Positions 16,980-25,528 of a stretch of 64,000 bases of DNA are shown piece after piece. The stretch lies in assembly GCF_002295065.1 (NCBI RefSeq), contig NZ_NSGG01000007.1, positions 124,001 through 188,000 of the forward strand. The letters are read 5' to 3'. Positions within the stretch are counted from its first letter, which is position 1; each line of letters begins with the position of its first letter. Made by a program: the position numbers and the translations under genes. This DNA is from Mesorhizobium sp. WSM3859 (GTDB lineage Bacteria > Pseudomonadota > Alphaproteobacteria > Rhizobiales > Rhizobiaceae). Below the pieces are notes generated by a model. The model saw only the letters and a list, made by a program, of their open reading frames with translations. It made no database searches and was not told the DNA's origin.

Positions 16980-17288
16980 AAATGCGTCCGCCGGCGGCGT
17001 CTGATGAGCCCGCGCCTTGCTTCGCTATGCGGCGAGCGCCGCGATTGGGTCAGGTCACGACGATGTCCGCGCGCCCGAATGTCCGCTTTTTGAAGATCCA
17101 AAGCCTAAAGCTGCCGGTCCGCTCACGGCCCCAAATCGGTCATTATCTGAATGGGGGGCGCCTCCAGTCGTGATTGCACGCCGCACATGACTCGCGTGAC
17201 GGCCTGGGAGGGCGCGCCGGAACGGAAGTGACCGCATCAAATTACAGCCGATAGGCCATCGCGGGTTGACATTCGGGGCTCTCTCGCC
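16980..17288. other. intergenic stretch, no gene seen
   Basis: About 310 bases between the cyclase and the acyltransferase contain no convincing frame, hairpin with T-run or tRNA. A short CGGCCCCAAA motif near 17127 recalls the repeat copies at 11167 and 14960 but is too short to count. Confidence 0.4.
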
Positions 17289-18476
17289 ATGCTGCAATGC
17301 AGCATGAACAACAGCCTTACAGAGTCATCGCGCATCGAATGCCTGGATGGCCTTCGCGCCGCCGCCGCATTGTGGGTGCTGGTCGGCCACTGCCTGCTGC
17401 TGACGGGCTGGCATCTTCCGGTGCTTGGCGACCCTGCGCTGGGCGTCGATCTCTTCATCATGCTTTCCGGCTTCCTGATGGTGTTCCACTATCAGCTTCG
17501 CCAGGACAAGGAGCCCTGGGAAAGGCCCGAAACCTGGCTCAAATTCTGGACGCGGCGCTATTTCCGCATCGCGCCGCTGTTCTACGTCATGCTGTTCTTC
17601 GCGCTGGCGCTCGGCCCATATGTCTATGAGTCGCGGACAGTCATCGACGCTTTCGTGGGCCGGGTGCCGCAGGCGCCCGAGCGCTATCTCGACAGCAGCC
17701 TGAAGAACATTTTCGCCCACCTGACATTCCTGTTCGGCCTTTCTCCGAACTTCGCCTACCGGACACCGCTGCCCGACTGGAGCCTAGGGCTGGAAATGCA
17801 GTTCTATGCGGTGTTCCCGGCGCTGATGCTTCTGGTGCGCCGTTTCGGCTGGCTCTGGAGCGCGATCGTCGTAGCGGCGCTCGGCGCCCTGGCGGTGGTG
17901 GCCCTGAAGACAATGTCGGTCCATTTCCCGATGCCGTCCTTCCTGCCGCTGAAGATCCAAGTTTTCCTGTGCGGCATGCTTCTCGCGGGCGTCCTGGCGC
18001 AAAGAGAACCGCGACCGCTGCTGCATCTGGCCTTGGCCATGGCGCTCGCGGCGATTCCCTTCGGCGACGGCTATGGCCTTTCGAAGTTCCTGATACGAGA
18101 AGCGCTGGTGCTCGGGTTCTTTGCCCTCGTCCTCTACCGGATGCTGCCAGGCGCGGCGGGCAACTTTGCGCGAAAAGTCGCCGTCTCCTTGGGCGGAGGC
18201 ATCTTTCATGTGCTCGGTGAACTTTCCTACAGTATCTATCTGATCCACCTTCTGGTGCTGCAGCCCGTCGCGGCCTTCGTCATTGCCCACTATGGCGACG
18301 GCCTGGCGGCGCCTCTGCGCTTCGCCATCGTGCTGGCGATCGTGCTGCCTGTGGTTTGTCTTCTGTCCTTCGTGACCTACAGGCTCATCGAGATGCCCGG
18401 GCAGCAACTCGGACGCGTGGTTTTGCGTCGGTTCGCACGTAAGAAGCTGGCGCTTGAGCCAAGCCCCGCCGAGTAG
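17289..18476 (+). CDS. acyltransferase 3 family membrane protein (OafA-like)
   Basis: The 395-residue protein is an integral membrane acyltransferase with about ten hydrophobic segments. It opens with the family motif IECLDGLRAAAALWVLVGHC, in which the conserved His follows the first helix, and has RYFRIAPLFYV and PLFYV-type patches. Such enzymes transfer acetyl or other acyl groups to surface polysaccharides or lipids. An alternative ATG five codons in (17304) is equally possible. It converges on a second acyltransferase at 18536-19633. Confidence 0.85.
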   Translation: MLQCSMNNSLTESSRIECLDGLRAAAALWVLVGHCLLLTGWHLPVLGDPALGVDLFIMLSGFLMVFHYQLRQDKEPWERPETWLKFWTRRYFRIAPLFYVMLFFALALGPYVYESRTVIDAFVGRVPQAPERYLDSSLKNIFAHLTFLFGLSPNFAYRTPLPDWSLGLEMQFYAVFPALMLLVRRFGWLWSAIVVAALGALAVVALKTMSVHFPMPSFLPLKIQVFLCGMLLAGVLAQREPRPLLHLALAMALAAIPFGDGYGLSKFLIREALVLGFFALVLYRMLPGAAGNFARKVAVSLGGGIFHVLGELSYSIYLIHLLVLQPVAAFVIAHYGDGLAAPLRFAIVLAIVLPVVCLLSFVTYRLIEMPGQQLGRVVLRRFARKKLALEPSPAE

Positions 18477-18535
18477 CAGCAAGCAATGCCGCAATCGCCG
18501 GCCCCCCGCGCTAATGTGCGGCAGGCCCGGGCTAG

Positions 18536-19633
18536 CTAGAACTGCGTCACCTCCTCGCGTGCGCGCCGCAGTGAAAGGAGGTGCCGCAGCACCGCCCGAA
18601 CGTTCGTGTCGTAGACATAATGCGCGAAGGCCGCGACAGCGATGACGAGGACGGATGTTCCCACGACGAATGGCAGGCCGTGCTGGTTCCACAACGTTCC
18701 GGTGAGGGATTCGTACAGGATGTTGACGATCCTGATCAGCGGCGTGTGAAGCGCATAGATGGCGTAGGAGATATTGCCTGAGAACAGGGCAAACGCGCGC
18801 CAAAAGCCCGATAGCCGCAAGCGGGAAGCCATCAGAACAAGCCAGGGCCAGACCAGCACGATAATCGCCAAATCGTACAATTGCGCATTTGAAGCAGGCC
18901 GGAAGATCATCAGTCCTGCGCAAAGCACCAGCAGGACCGGCATGTAAAGATTGCCATTTCGGGTGTCGCCGGTCGCATATCGCCGCAGATAAACGCCGAG
19001 GAAAAAGGAGAAGGTGATCCGGGCGGGAGCCACGATCGTGCCGTCCCAATGAGCGCCGCCGCCCAGGTTGAAGCCCTGCCATGCCATCAGCGCCAGCGCC
19101 AGCAAACCAAGACCGAAGATGGCAGCCAGCGAGCGGCGAGCAAGTTTCAGGGCCAGTGCGGCGAAAACGGCGTTGGCGAGAAGTTCATAGAAAAGCGACC
19201 ATGCCGGGCCATTCAGTGGAAAAAGCACATCTGGACCGACGGAGAGCGACGGCGGCGTGGGGAGGAAAAGGAGGGAAAATCCCAGGCTTGCAAGCAAATC
19301 CAGCCGCGAATAGGAGCCTAGACCCTGCGTTGCGACGACCGCGCCAACGCCGACGATGAAGACACCAATTGCTGCGAAATAGAGGGGGTAAAGCCTGAGG
19401 ATCCGGGCCTCCGCGAATTGCCAGAAAGACATGCCCCTTTGGAATTTCTCGTCATAGGCGTGGGCAATCACGAAGCCGCTCAGCAGGAAAAACAGGTCGA
19501 CGGCAAGAAAGCCCGACGGCGCCAGATCAAGATGCTGCGCCGTAAGTTCGCTGAAATGACCAAGCATCACCAGAACGGCAGCGATGCCTCGCAACCCGTG
19601 CAAGGCGTCGAAGTGGGTTGTCTCAGGTTTCAA
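18536..19633 (-). CDS. acyltransferase 3 family membrane protein
   Basis: This 365-residue multi-pass membrane protein opens HFDALHGLRGIAAVLVMLGH, with the catalytic-type His after helix one, and continues with FLLSGFVIAHAYDEKF and FRPASNAQLYDLAII. It belongs to the same family as the neighbour at 17289-18476 but is a distinct sequence, so this is not a recent duplication. The two genes converge with only 59 bases between stops. The target glycan is unknown. Confidence 0.85.
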   Translation of the reverse strand: MKPETTHFDALHGLRGIAAVLVMLGHFSELTAQHLDLAPSGFLAVDLFFLLSGFVIAHAYDEKFQRGMSFWQFAEARILRLYPLYFAAIGVFIVGVGAVVATQGLGSYSRLDLLASLGFSLLFLPTPPSLSVGPDVLFPLNGPAWSLFYELLANAVFAALALKLARRSLAAIFGLGLLALALMAWQGFNLGGGAHWDGTIVAPARITFSFFLGVYLRRYATGDTRNGNLYMPVLLVLCAGLMIFRPASNAQLYDLAIIVLVWPWLVLMASRLRLSGFWRAFALFSGNISYAIYALHTPLIRIVNILYESLTGTLWNQHGLPFVVGTSVLVIAVAAFAHYVYDTNVRAVLRHLLSLRRAREEVTQF

Positions 19634-19774
19634 ACCGCTCTCCGGTTATCCCGAACCCGCCAGCGTCGCCCAAAAATATCTACGCATTAATTGCTGCGTC
19701 GCACAAGAACCTTTTGCGGTGCACGCTAACGGTATGCGTCCACCACGGTTCTGGCCCGCCGGAACAGGAGGGCA

Positions 19775-19812
19775 CCTTCTCCCCGGAATGAGATCTGCCA
19801 ACGGGGAGAAGG
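19775..19812. repeat. intergenic palindromic repeat
   Basis: Perfect 11-bp arms CCTTCTCCCCG (19775-19785) and CGGGGAGAAGG (19802-19812) enclose a 16-base loop. This closely resembles the short palindromic elements scattered between genes in rhizobial genomes. It lies between the convergent-facing acyltransferase promoter side and the lipoprotein end; it could also fold in RNA. Confidence 0.65.
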
Positions 19813-19826
19813 CAGAACCGGCACGA

Positions 19827-20144
19827 TCAATATTGGCCGCGGTAGTACCGGTCATCGCAGGGCGCGGTGTAGATGCGGCCGTAGCGATCCTGGTAGCGGC
19901 AGAGCTGGCCGCGCGGCTCGGTCGGCGTGGTCGCGCTGCCGACGACGGCCCCGAGCAGCGCGCCGCTCGCGGCACCGATCACAGTCGACTTGGTGTTGCC
20001 GCCGATCGCCTGGCCGACGAGCGCGCCGCCGGCGCCGCCGATCAGCGCGCCGGTGGTGGCCCGCTGCTGGCCTTCGGTCTGCGTTTCGCAGCCGGCAAGT
20101 GCCGCGGTCATCAGCACCGCCAGAATGGCCTTCTTGATAAACAT
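19827..20144 (-). CDS. glycine-zipper lipoprotein
   Basis: The 105-residue precursor has a signal peptide ending in the lipobox AALAGC, then a glycine-zipper region with IGGAGGALVGQAIGG and GAASGALLGAVVGS, and a tyrosine-rich tail with two cysteines. Such outer-membrane lipoproteins often respond to envelope stress. A GAGGAG nine bases before the ATG at 20142-20144 fixes the start. It is a single-gene unit. Confidence 0.8.
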   Translation of the reverse strand: MFIKKAILAVLMTAALAGCETQTEGQQRATTGALIGGAGGALVGQAIGGNTKSTVIGAASGALLGAVVGSATTPTEPRGQLCRYQDRYGRIYTAPCDDRYYRGQY

Positions 20145-20316
20145 CACTCGAACTCCTCTGAAGCCCCGGGGGACTGCTGGGGCGAACAAAGCCCGAGTGC
20201 GGTCGCATTGCGGCGGAACGGCGGCGGAGCCCGCTCACGAAGTGAATCACGGTTTCCCGCCGGTTGAACGGGATGGTTCCCAAAGGAGAAATGCGGCCCT
20301 CCGCGCAGTAACCTTT

Positions 20317-20580
20317 TTAGGGGTTCCGCAGTGGGACCTTCATGACGGCGGTAAGTCCTCGCCGGTCGGCCTCTGCCATGACCCGCTCAAGGGGAGCAGG
20401 ATCGGGAATAGACTCGCCGTCGTCAATCAGACCAGCAACGTGCAAGGCTAGCGCCGCCTCGGCCAGCAAGCGCGCCTCCTCAAGGGTCGCGCCAGCGGTG
20501 ATGACGCCGGGAAAGTCGGGAAAGGACAGCCCGAAATCGCTACCCGTGTCTTTGTGGATCAAGCCGAAATAGTGACGCAT
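20317..20580 (-). CDS. HicB-family antitoxin-like protein without HicA
   Basis: The 87-residue product matches the partial RNase H fold of HicB antitoxins: YFGLIHKDTGSDFGLSFPDF PGV near the N-terminus, then ATLEEARLLAEAALALHV. It lacks a clear C-terminal DNA-binding helix-turn-helix. No HicA toxin (small dsRNA-binding domain) is seen on either side, so this is an orphan. A 16-bp perfect palindrome lies 47 bases upstream and may be its operator. Confidence 0.75.
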   Translation of the reverse strand: MRHYFGLIHKDTGSDFGLSFPDFPGVITAGATLEEARLLAEAALALHVAGLIDDGESIPDPAPLERVMAEADRRGLTAVMKVPLRNP

Positions 20581-20626
20581 GTTCTACCAAGGATGGAATG
20601 TCCGCAGCTCATACGCGCGATAGTAT

Positions 20627-20642
20627 TGTGTATTAATACACA
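20627..20642. promoter_or_regulatory. perfect palindrome TGTGTATTAATACACA
   Basis: This 16-bp perfect inverted repeat, with partly symmetric flanks (ATAGTA on the left, CTATT on the right), lies in an AT-rich gap between the leftward hicB-like gene and the rightward recombinase gene. It fits a dimeric repressor site that could serve either or both genes. Confidence 0.6.
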
Positions 20643-20775
20643 CTATTCTGATATTCCAAATTAATAATTCTGGCAGCCAAGGCGATGAGCCATGAATTTG
20701 GCCGTATTTTGCTCACAAATGTCTAGGCGAGCCTCGCTGGTTATGCGCTGATATATCGGGCTCGACGGCTCGACG

Positions 20776-22338
20776 ATGGATAAGTCTCCAACAAACCCTC
20801 ACAGGCCCGCAGCAAGACCCAGGATTCGTGCGGCCGAGTATCTGCGCATGTCCACAGAGCGGCAGATCTACTCGATCGATAATCAGCGAGATGCGATCCG
20901 CAATTATGCGAACGTCATGGGTTACGACATTGTCGCGACCTATGAGGATCCCGGCCGAAGTGGCCTCAGCCTCGTTGGGCGACCAGGCTTGCGGCGGCTG
21001 TTGGAAGATGTGGAAAGCCGGCGCGCCGATTTCGAGACCGTCGTTGTCTATGACGTGAGCCGATGGGGGCGCTTCCAGAATACCGATGAAAGCGCCACTT
21101 ATGAATACCGGTGCCAGATGGCTGGAGTGCGCATTGAGTTCTGCGCTGAGCTATTCGTCAACGATGGGAGCATCGGGTCCGACGTCCTGAAGGCAATCAA
21201 ACGCAGCATGGCCGCGGAGTACAGCCGCATGCTGTCGAACAGGGTCTTTGCCGGTCAATGCCGCATAGTCGCATTGGGTTTTAGCGGCGGTGGCCCCGCA
21301 GGCTACGGCTTCAGGCGCCTTCTTGTTGATGGCTCCGGAAATCCCAAGGCAATGCTTCATCGCAACGAGCGAAAAGGGCTGGCCAGTGACCGGGTCATTC
21401 TCGTCCCGGGCCCAAAAGAGGAGGTTCTGACCGTACGATGGATGTTCAATCAGTTCGTGAAGGGAAAAACGGAAGCCGAAATTGCGGCTGCATTAAACGC
21501 TCGCGGCCTTGTTACTGAACGCGGAAGACCATGGACCAAGGCATGCGTGGCCACGATACTGACGGGCGAGAAGTATATCGGCAACAGCGTTTGGAATAGA
21601 ATATCCCATAGGCTTCTCCACGACCGGGTAAGAAATCCGCCAAGCGCATTTGTTCGCGCCGACAATGTCATCGAGCCGCTCGTGACCCGGGCGCTGTTCG
21701 AACGGGCGCAAGCTATTAGGCGGGCGCGCGCTTACCTCAAACCCGATGAAGAGTTGCTGGCGGATCTCAAAAAGCTCCTGAAACAGCGGGGGAGGCTGTC
21801 GAGCCCAATCATTGACGCCGCCCCCTTCTGTCATTCAGCCTCGATCTATGTGCACCGATTTGGAAGCATGAAGGCCGCCTACCAGTTGATCGGATACGAC
21901 GCGTCGGCGAATTATCGGAAACTGGATGTCAGCAACCGGCTCAATCAGATACGCCAGCAAACGATCGACGACTTGATGTCGAACATTGCCAAGGCCGGTG
22001 GCTTCGCACGGTACGATCCCAAAACAAAGCTTATGCGCGTCAATGACGAGTTCTCTGTCGCGATATGGATCGCGCGCCGTCGGATTATCGTCACCGGTTA
22101 TCCACGCTGGATATTCTGGAACCGGGGTCTTGTTGGGCCGGATGTGACGATCCTGATAAGAATGAAGTCCGACCATCAAACAGTCCGTGACTTCCTCATT
22201 GCGCCCGTTCATGAAGCGCAGTCCGCCCCTCGCATGCTCAACGCGAACAACGGCGTGCGCCTTGATGCCTTTCTCTTCGCTTCGCTCGATCCTGTCGTGG
22301 AGATGGCGAGACGAGAACCGATTTCGGCAATTCCGTGA
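20776..22338 (+). CDS. large serine recombinase
   Basis: The 520-residue protein carries an N-terminal resolvase domain with catalytic Ser26 in AAEYLRMSTERQ and the conserved DPGRSG and VYDVSRWGR motifs. A recombinase domain follows (GYGFRR, TILTGEKYIGN) and then a long C-terminal region of about 200 residues that I do not recognise. Large serine recombinases integrate or excise DNA or invert segments without host factors. Its stop overlaps by four bases (GTGA) the start of the RepB-domain gene, so the two are co-translated. It lies inside the cargo block, not with the phage integrase. Confidence 0.9.
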   Translation: MDKSPTNPHRPAARPRIRAAEYLRMSTERQIYSIDNQRDAIRNYANVMGYDIVATYEDPGRSGLSLVGRPGLRRLLEDVESRRADFETVVVYDVSRWGRFQNTDESATYEYRCQMAGVRIEFCAELFVNDGSIGSDVLKAIKRSMAAEYSRMLSNRVFAGQCRIVALGFSGGGPAGYGFRRLLVDGSGNPKAMLHRNERKGLASDRVILVPGPKEEVLTVRWMFNQFVKGKTEAEIAAALNARGLVTERGRPWTKACVATILTGEKYIGNSVWNRISHRLLHDRVRNPPSAFVRADNVIEPLVTRALFERAQAIRRARAYLKPDEELLADLKKLLKQRGRLSSPIIDAAPFCHSASIYVHRFGSMKAAYQLIGYDASANYRKLDVSNRLNQIRQQTIDDLMSNIAKAGGFARYDPKTKLMRVNDEFSVAIWIARRRIIVTGYPRWIFWNRGLVGPDVTILIRMKSDHQTVRDFLIAPVHEAQSAPRMLNANNGVRLDAFLFASLDPVVEMARREPISAIP

Positions 22339-23174
22339 AAAAGACCAAGGCCGAGCTCCGTCGCTTCGTCGAGAACAACCGGCACGCCATGCGTCTGACT
22401 GACGATTTGCAGGGGCCGCTGAATCCATTGCGTGGCCCGGCCTTCTTGCGGACATACAAGCGCCAATTCGACCAGATGGAGGGTTTCATCGGAGAAGCCG
22501 ACGCAGCGCGGCACCAACTGGCAAGCGTTGTCGAAGCCACTGGTCAGATCATAACCAACGATGCGTTTCGCTCCTTGCTGCAGGCGCATGGTCTCGGAAC
22601 GCTCCCTTTCATCCTGACGCAAGTTTCGCCAAGCGGACTGAATTCCCGTACTGAGGAACAGCACGGCGCGTTTAGCTTCGCGGCCGAGTCGCAGCTTGTC
22701 GGCGGCGTCTGTCTCGAGGCTCTCGACCTCCTGAACGATTATGGCGCCCCCTTGAAGATTTTCCCCTTGTTGCGAGAGGTCGTGCCGGGCCGGCAGGTTG
22801 AAATCGTGCGGCTCATGTTAGCGTTAGACCGCGTGCAGTTTCGAGTGTTGAGAGTGTTGGTCGCGCTCACACCACGATCGCAACTCACTGATCCCTTTGC
22901 TCGCAGAAAGAAATATGAGGGTATCTCCCTCTTACAATTGGCCGCGATGGAAACCGACCTAGCCAAGATCAGCCATGAATATCTAAGCGCCGCCAGCACC
23001 CACGGCGCAACGATGCTCAACCTCATCGCCGTTACGAGCTATTTTGACAGATTGCTGAACAACCCCAAGCTGGTGCGGTTTATGGCGCGCAATCTTGCGG
23101 GGCCCCTTGAGGTGTATCAAAGATTGCTCGACTTTCGCGAATCCCGATTTCAGAAACGCGCACCGACCGTTTGA
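22335..23174 (+). CDS. RepB plasmid-partition-domain protein coupled to the recombinase
   Basis: The 279-residue product starts at a GTG overlapping the recombinase stop. Residues from about 115 to 200 match the rhizobial RepB partition domain: VCLEALDLLNDYGAPLKIFP, then RQVEIVRLMLALD and FRVLRVLVALTPRSQL. The C-terminus, MLNLIAVTSYFDRLLNNPKL VRFMARN, also follows RepB. It lacks the N-terminal ParB nuclease-like region and no parS, repA or repC is near, so plasmid partition is unlikely. I infer an accessory factor of the recombinase. Confidence 0.72.
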   Translation: MKKTKAELRRFVENNRHAMRLTDDLQGPLNPLRGPAFLRTYKRQFDQMEGFIGEADAARHQLASVVEATGQIITNDAFRSLLQAHGLGTLPFILTQVSPSGLNSRTEEQHGAFSFAAESQLVGGVCLEALDLLNDYGAPLKIFPLLREVVPGRQVEIVRLMLALDRVQFRVLRVLVALTPRSQLTDPFARRKKYEGISLLQLAAMETDLAKISHEYLSAASTHGATMLNLIAVTSYFDRLLNNPKLVRFMARNLAGPLEVYQRLLDFRESRFQKRAPTV

Positions 23175-23242
23175 ATAAGTGAGCGGATTTGAAGAATTCT
23201 TGCCCAGCCCTGGGCTGCCTTTGGTCTGGGTCGAAAGCGGGC

Positions 23243-24016
23243 CTATCCGCGCACATCGATCCAGGCGGGTGCGTGATCGCTGGGCTTTTCCCAGCCACGG
23301 GTTTCGACATCGACGCCTGCGGCCAGAATGCCGTCCGTCAGGGTCGGGCTTACGAGCAGATGATCCATCCGCAGGCCGGAGCTTCGGTCGTAGCCGCCGC
23401 GATAGGAGAAATTCCAGTAGGTGTAGATGCCCTTGCCCGGGTGGATCCGTCGCATTGCATCCACCCAGCCAAGGCTCAGCATGCGAGCGTAGGCGTTCCT
23501 GCTTTCCGGGAAGAAGACCGCATCGCCCAGCCAACGCGCCGGAACAACGGCGTCTATCTCGGTGGGAACGACATTGAAGTCACCACAGAGGATCGCGCGT
23601 TCGCCCAGTAGAGATTTGCTGTAGTCGACGAGACGCTCGAACCAACGGAGCTTGTAATCGAACTTGGGCCCTGGCGCCGGATTGCCGTTCGGCAGGTAGA
23701 TGCAGCCGACGACAAGACCGTCGATCTCCGCCTCAATATAGCGGCTGTGCGTATCATCGGGATCGCCCGGCAAGCCGCGACGGCGCTCGAGGGGATCTGT
23801 TCCGCGCGAGAGGATTGCCACCCCGTTATAGGATTTCTGGCCGTGCCAGATTGCGCCATAGCCGGCGTCTCGAATTGCTTCGATCGGAAATTTGTCGTCC
23901 GGCGCTTTCAGTTCCTGTAGGCAGACCACGTCATAGTCAGTTTCGCCGAGCCACTTCAGCAGCACCGGCAAGCGGCCGTTGACACCGTTGACGTTGAAGG
24001 TCGCGATCCGGGGCAC
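23243..24016 (-). CDS. xth: exodeoxyribonuclease III family protein
   Basis: This is a 257-residue endonuclease/exonuclease/phosphatase-fold enzyme. Motifs in order are RIATFNVNGVNGRL, CLQELKAPDDKF (catalytic Glu), YLPNGNPAPG, CGDFNVVPTEID (Asp-x-Asn), and the final SDHAP with catalytic Asp-His. ExoIII enzymes cleave at abasic sites in base-excision repair. A GTG start at 24014-24016 has an AAGGAG ribosome-binding site; longer starts upstream are less likely. It is a single leftward gene, divergent from 24150-24770. Confidence 0.9.
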   Translation of the reverse strand: MPRIATFNVNGVNGRLPVLLKWLGETDYDVVCLQELKAPDDKFPIEAIRDAGYGAIWHGQKSYNGVAILSRGTDPLERRRGLPGDPDDTHSRYIEAEIDGLVVGCIYLPNGNPAPGPKFDYKLRWFERLVDYSKSLLGERAILCGDFNVVPTEIDAVVPARWLGDAVFFPESRNAYARMLSLGWVDAMRRIHPGKGIYTYWNFSYRGGYDRSSGLRMDHLLVSPTLTDGILAAGVDVETRGWEKPSDHAPAWIDVRG

Positions 24017-24149
24017 GATTTCTCCTTGCGTGGCTTGCCTGCGCTTGCAACGCAATGGCGCCCCCTGGGTTCAACTATTGTGGCAACCAACCGGGATTCG
24101 CCGACGTTGTCACCTTGAAGCGAAGGCGATCGGAGCGCCATTTAGAAGT

Positions 24150-24770
24150 ATGCCCGCCCGCCGAAAGAGTGACCCAGTTGGGAAGCTGATAGCTGAGTGG
24201 CCGCTTTCGCCGGCCGCCACTTTGGGATCATCGATGCGGGCGAGGGGCATTTTCCTCGAGATCCGCGCTCGCTTGCCTGCGCAGCTTCGGAAACTCCTTC
24301 ACATCGAATCCCGGGTGCTCACCTTGCGCCTGCCGGAGGGCTCGGATGCCGACGTTGAAGCGGCGGCGGCGATCGTGTCCAAAGCCATGCAAGACATCGA
24401 AGACCTGCCGGTCATCCCCCGCGAGGTGGAGGACATCTTGACGATCTCGTCGGGCGAACGGCACCGCTGGCTAAAGGATGGCCGGCTACAGAGCGCGGGG
24501 ATCAGAACGGTCAAGCTGCGCGGCCGCGCCAGGAAGATCACCTTCCACGTGTTCGACCCGCGCCACATCGAGGATGTGCTCGACCGCGACCTGGTCACCG
24601 TCTGGCGCGAGGAAGACGCCGTCGCCCGCGCCGAGAACCGGCGACGCGCTGCCGCAAAGGCGGCCTTGAAGCGCGCGTTGAAGAAGGGCAGCGGAGCCGC
24701 AAGTCATAGCCATGACGAGGCGGGCCTGAGAGGCTGGGAAGATTTCGATATGGACGGGCTGTTGCGCTGA
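24150..24770 (+). CDS. hypothetical protein, 206 residues
   Basis: The product begins MPARRKSDPVGKLIAEWPLS and is soluble, with a basic, alanine-rich C-terminal helix (RAENRRRAAAKAALKRALKK). The middle contains DLPVIPREVEDILTISSGER and KLRGRARKITFHVFDPRHIE. I do not recognise a domain. It is divergent from the exonuclease III gene, a pairing that might be conserved in rhizobia, but I cannot test that. Confidence 0.6.
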   Translation: MPARRKSDPVGKLIAEWPLSPAATLGSSMRARGIFLEIRARLPAQLRKLLHIESRVLTLRLPEGSDADVEAAAAIVSKAMQDIEDLPVIPREVEDILTISSGERHRWLKDGRLQSAGIRTVKLRGRARKITFHVFDPRHIEDVLDRDLVTVWREEDAVARAENRRRAAAKAALKRALKKGSGAASHSHDEAGLRGWEDFDMDGLLR

Positions 24771-24785
24771 CTGCGGCCCGTACTG

Positions 24786-25058
24786 TCAGGTCTTGGGCGG
24801 TCCGCAGCGGCCCTTCAGCACGGCGATCTCGGTCTCGTGGTCGCCGCCGGACATCGACGCGACCGGCACGCCGATGAGAAAGACGCCAAGCGCGTCGCCG
24901 TTCGCAGCCTTGTTCTGCTGGTTTGTCAGGGTCGCCAGGCGCTCCTTGTCGGCTTGCGTGCAGGGGCCAGCATTTGGCACGCCTGCTATTTTATCCGGTG
25001 GTGTCGCGCAGCCAGCAATGCAAACGAAAGCAGCGACGGTTAAAGCAAACCGCTTCAT
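24786..25058 (-). CDS. small putative lipoprotein
   Basis: A signal peptide MKRFALTVAAFVCIAGC with lipobox IAGC precedes about 73 mature residues containing three further cysteines. The ATG at 25056-25058 has GGGGGGA upstream, preferable to an in-frame ATG seven codons earlier. It converges on the 206-residue hypothetical gene. Function unknown. Confidence 0.7.
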   Translation of the reverse strand: MKRFALTVAAFVCIAGCATPPDKIAGVPNAGPCTQADKERLATLTNQQNKAANGDALGVFLIGVPVASMSGGDHETEIAVLKGRCGPPKT

Positions 25059-25189
25059 AATCCCCCCAAAAATTTTCAACCCGCTGCGAACGTTGCTTAG
25101 CTTGGCACGGATGGCAAGCGGTCAAACTCGGATTCGACAACAAAATGCAAATGAAGCATTATGCCAGCCGGTGTCGGGGGGATGCCTCT

Positions 25190-25528
25190 GTGGATTTGCG
25201 ATCGTATTTTGCCGCAGCGAGTGTGGTGCTGTTGCCGGGCTGTGCTGCCGACTATTTGAACAATTACGATACGATGACGCTTGCCTCCAGCGACGCGAAC
25301 AACACCAACTCGCTGCTGCAAACCGTCGAGCCTTTCAATCCGAACAGCAACAACACGCATATTGAAGGGGATGGGCAGCGCAGCGTCGCTGTAATCCAAC
25401 GCTATCGATCGCCCGCGTCGGGCGGAGGCGGCTACACCGGCAACTGTCCGACCGATGAGAGCAGGGCGGCGGACGGGTCGCGTTGCGGCGGTCGCTCGGC
25501 CGAAAGCCGTCCAGGCGGTGCGATGTGA
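25190..25528 (+). CDS. small lipoprotein of the YNNYDTMTLASSD type
   Basis: From a GTG at 25190 with CGGGGGGA upstream, a signal sequence (DLRSYFAAASVVLLPGC) leads into a lipobox-like LLPGC. The mature region reads DYLNNYDTMTLASSDANNTN and TVEPFNPNSNN, which recalls small proteins often seen near rhizobial pilus genes, with a glycine-rich tail. No pilus genes are present here. The stop overlaps the start of the thermonuclease gene. Confidence 0.6.
   Translation: MDLRSYFAAASVVLLPGCAADYLNNYDTMTLASSDANNTNSLLQTVEPFNPNSNNTHIEGDGQRSVAVIQRYRSPASGGGGYTGNCPTDESRAADGSRCGGRSAESRPGGAM

Noticed and set aside
17127..17140. Third copy of the cyclase-flanking repeat
   Set aside because: Only the short CGGCCCCAAA core is shared, which is not enough to claim a copy.
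20776..22338. Serine recombinase as the integrase of the large prophage
   Set aside because: The phage already has a tyrosine integrase with an excisionase-like partner under the phage operator; the recombinase is a separate unit within the cargo.
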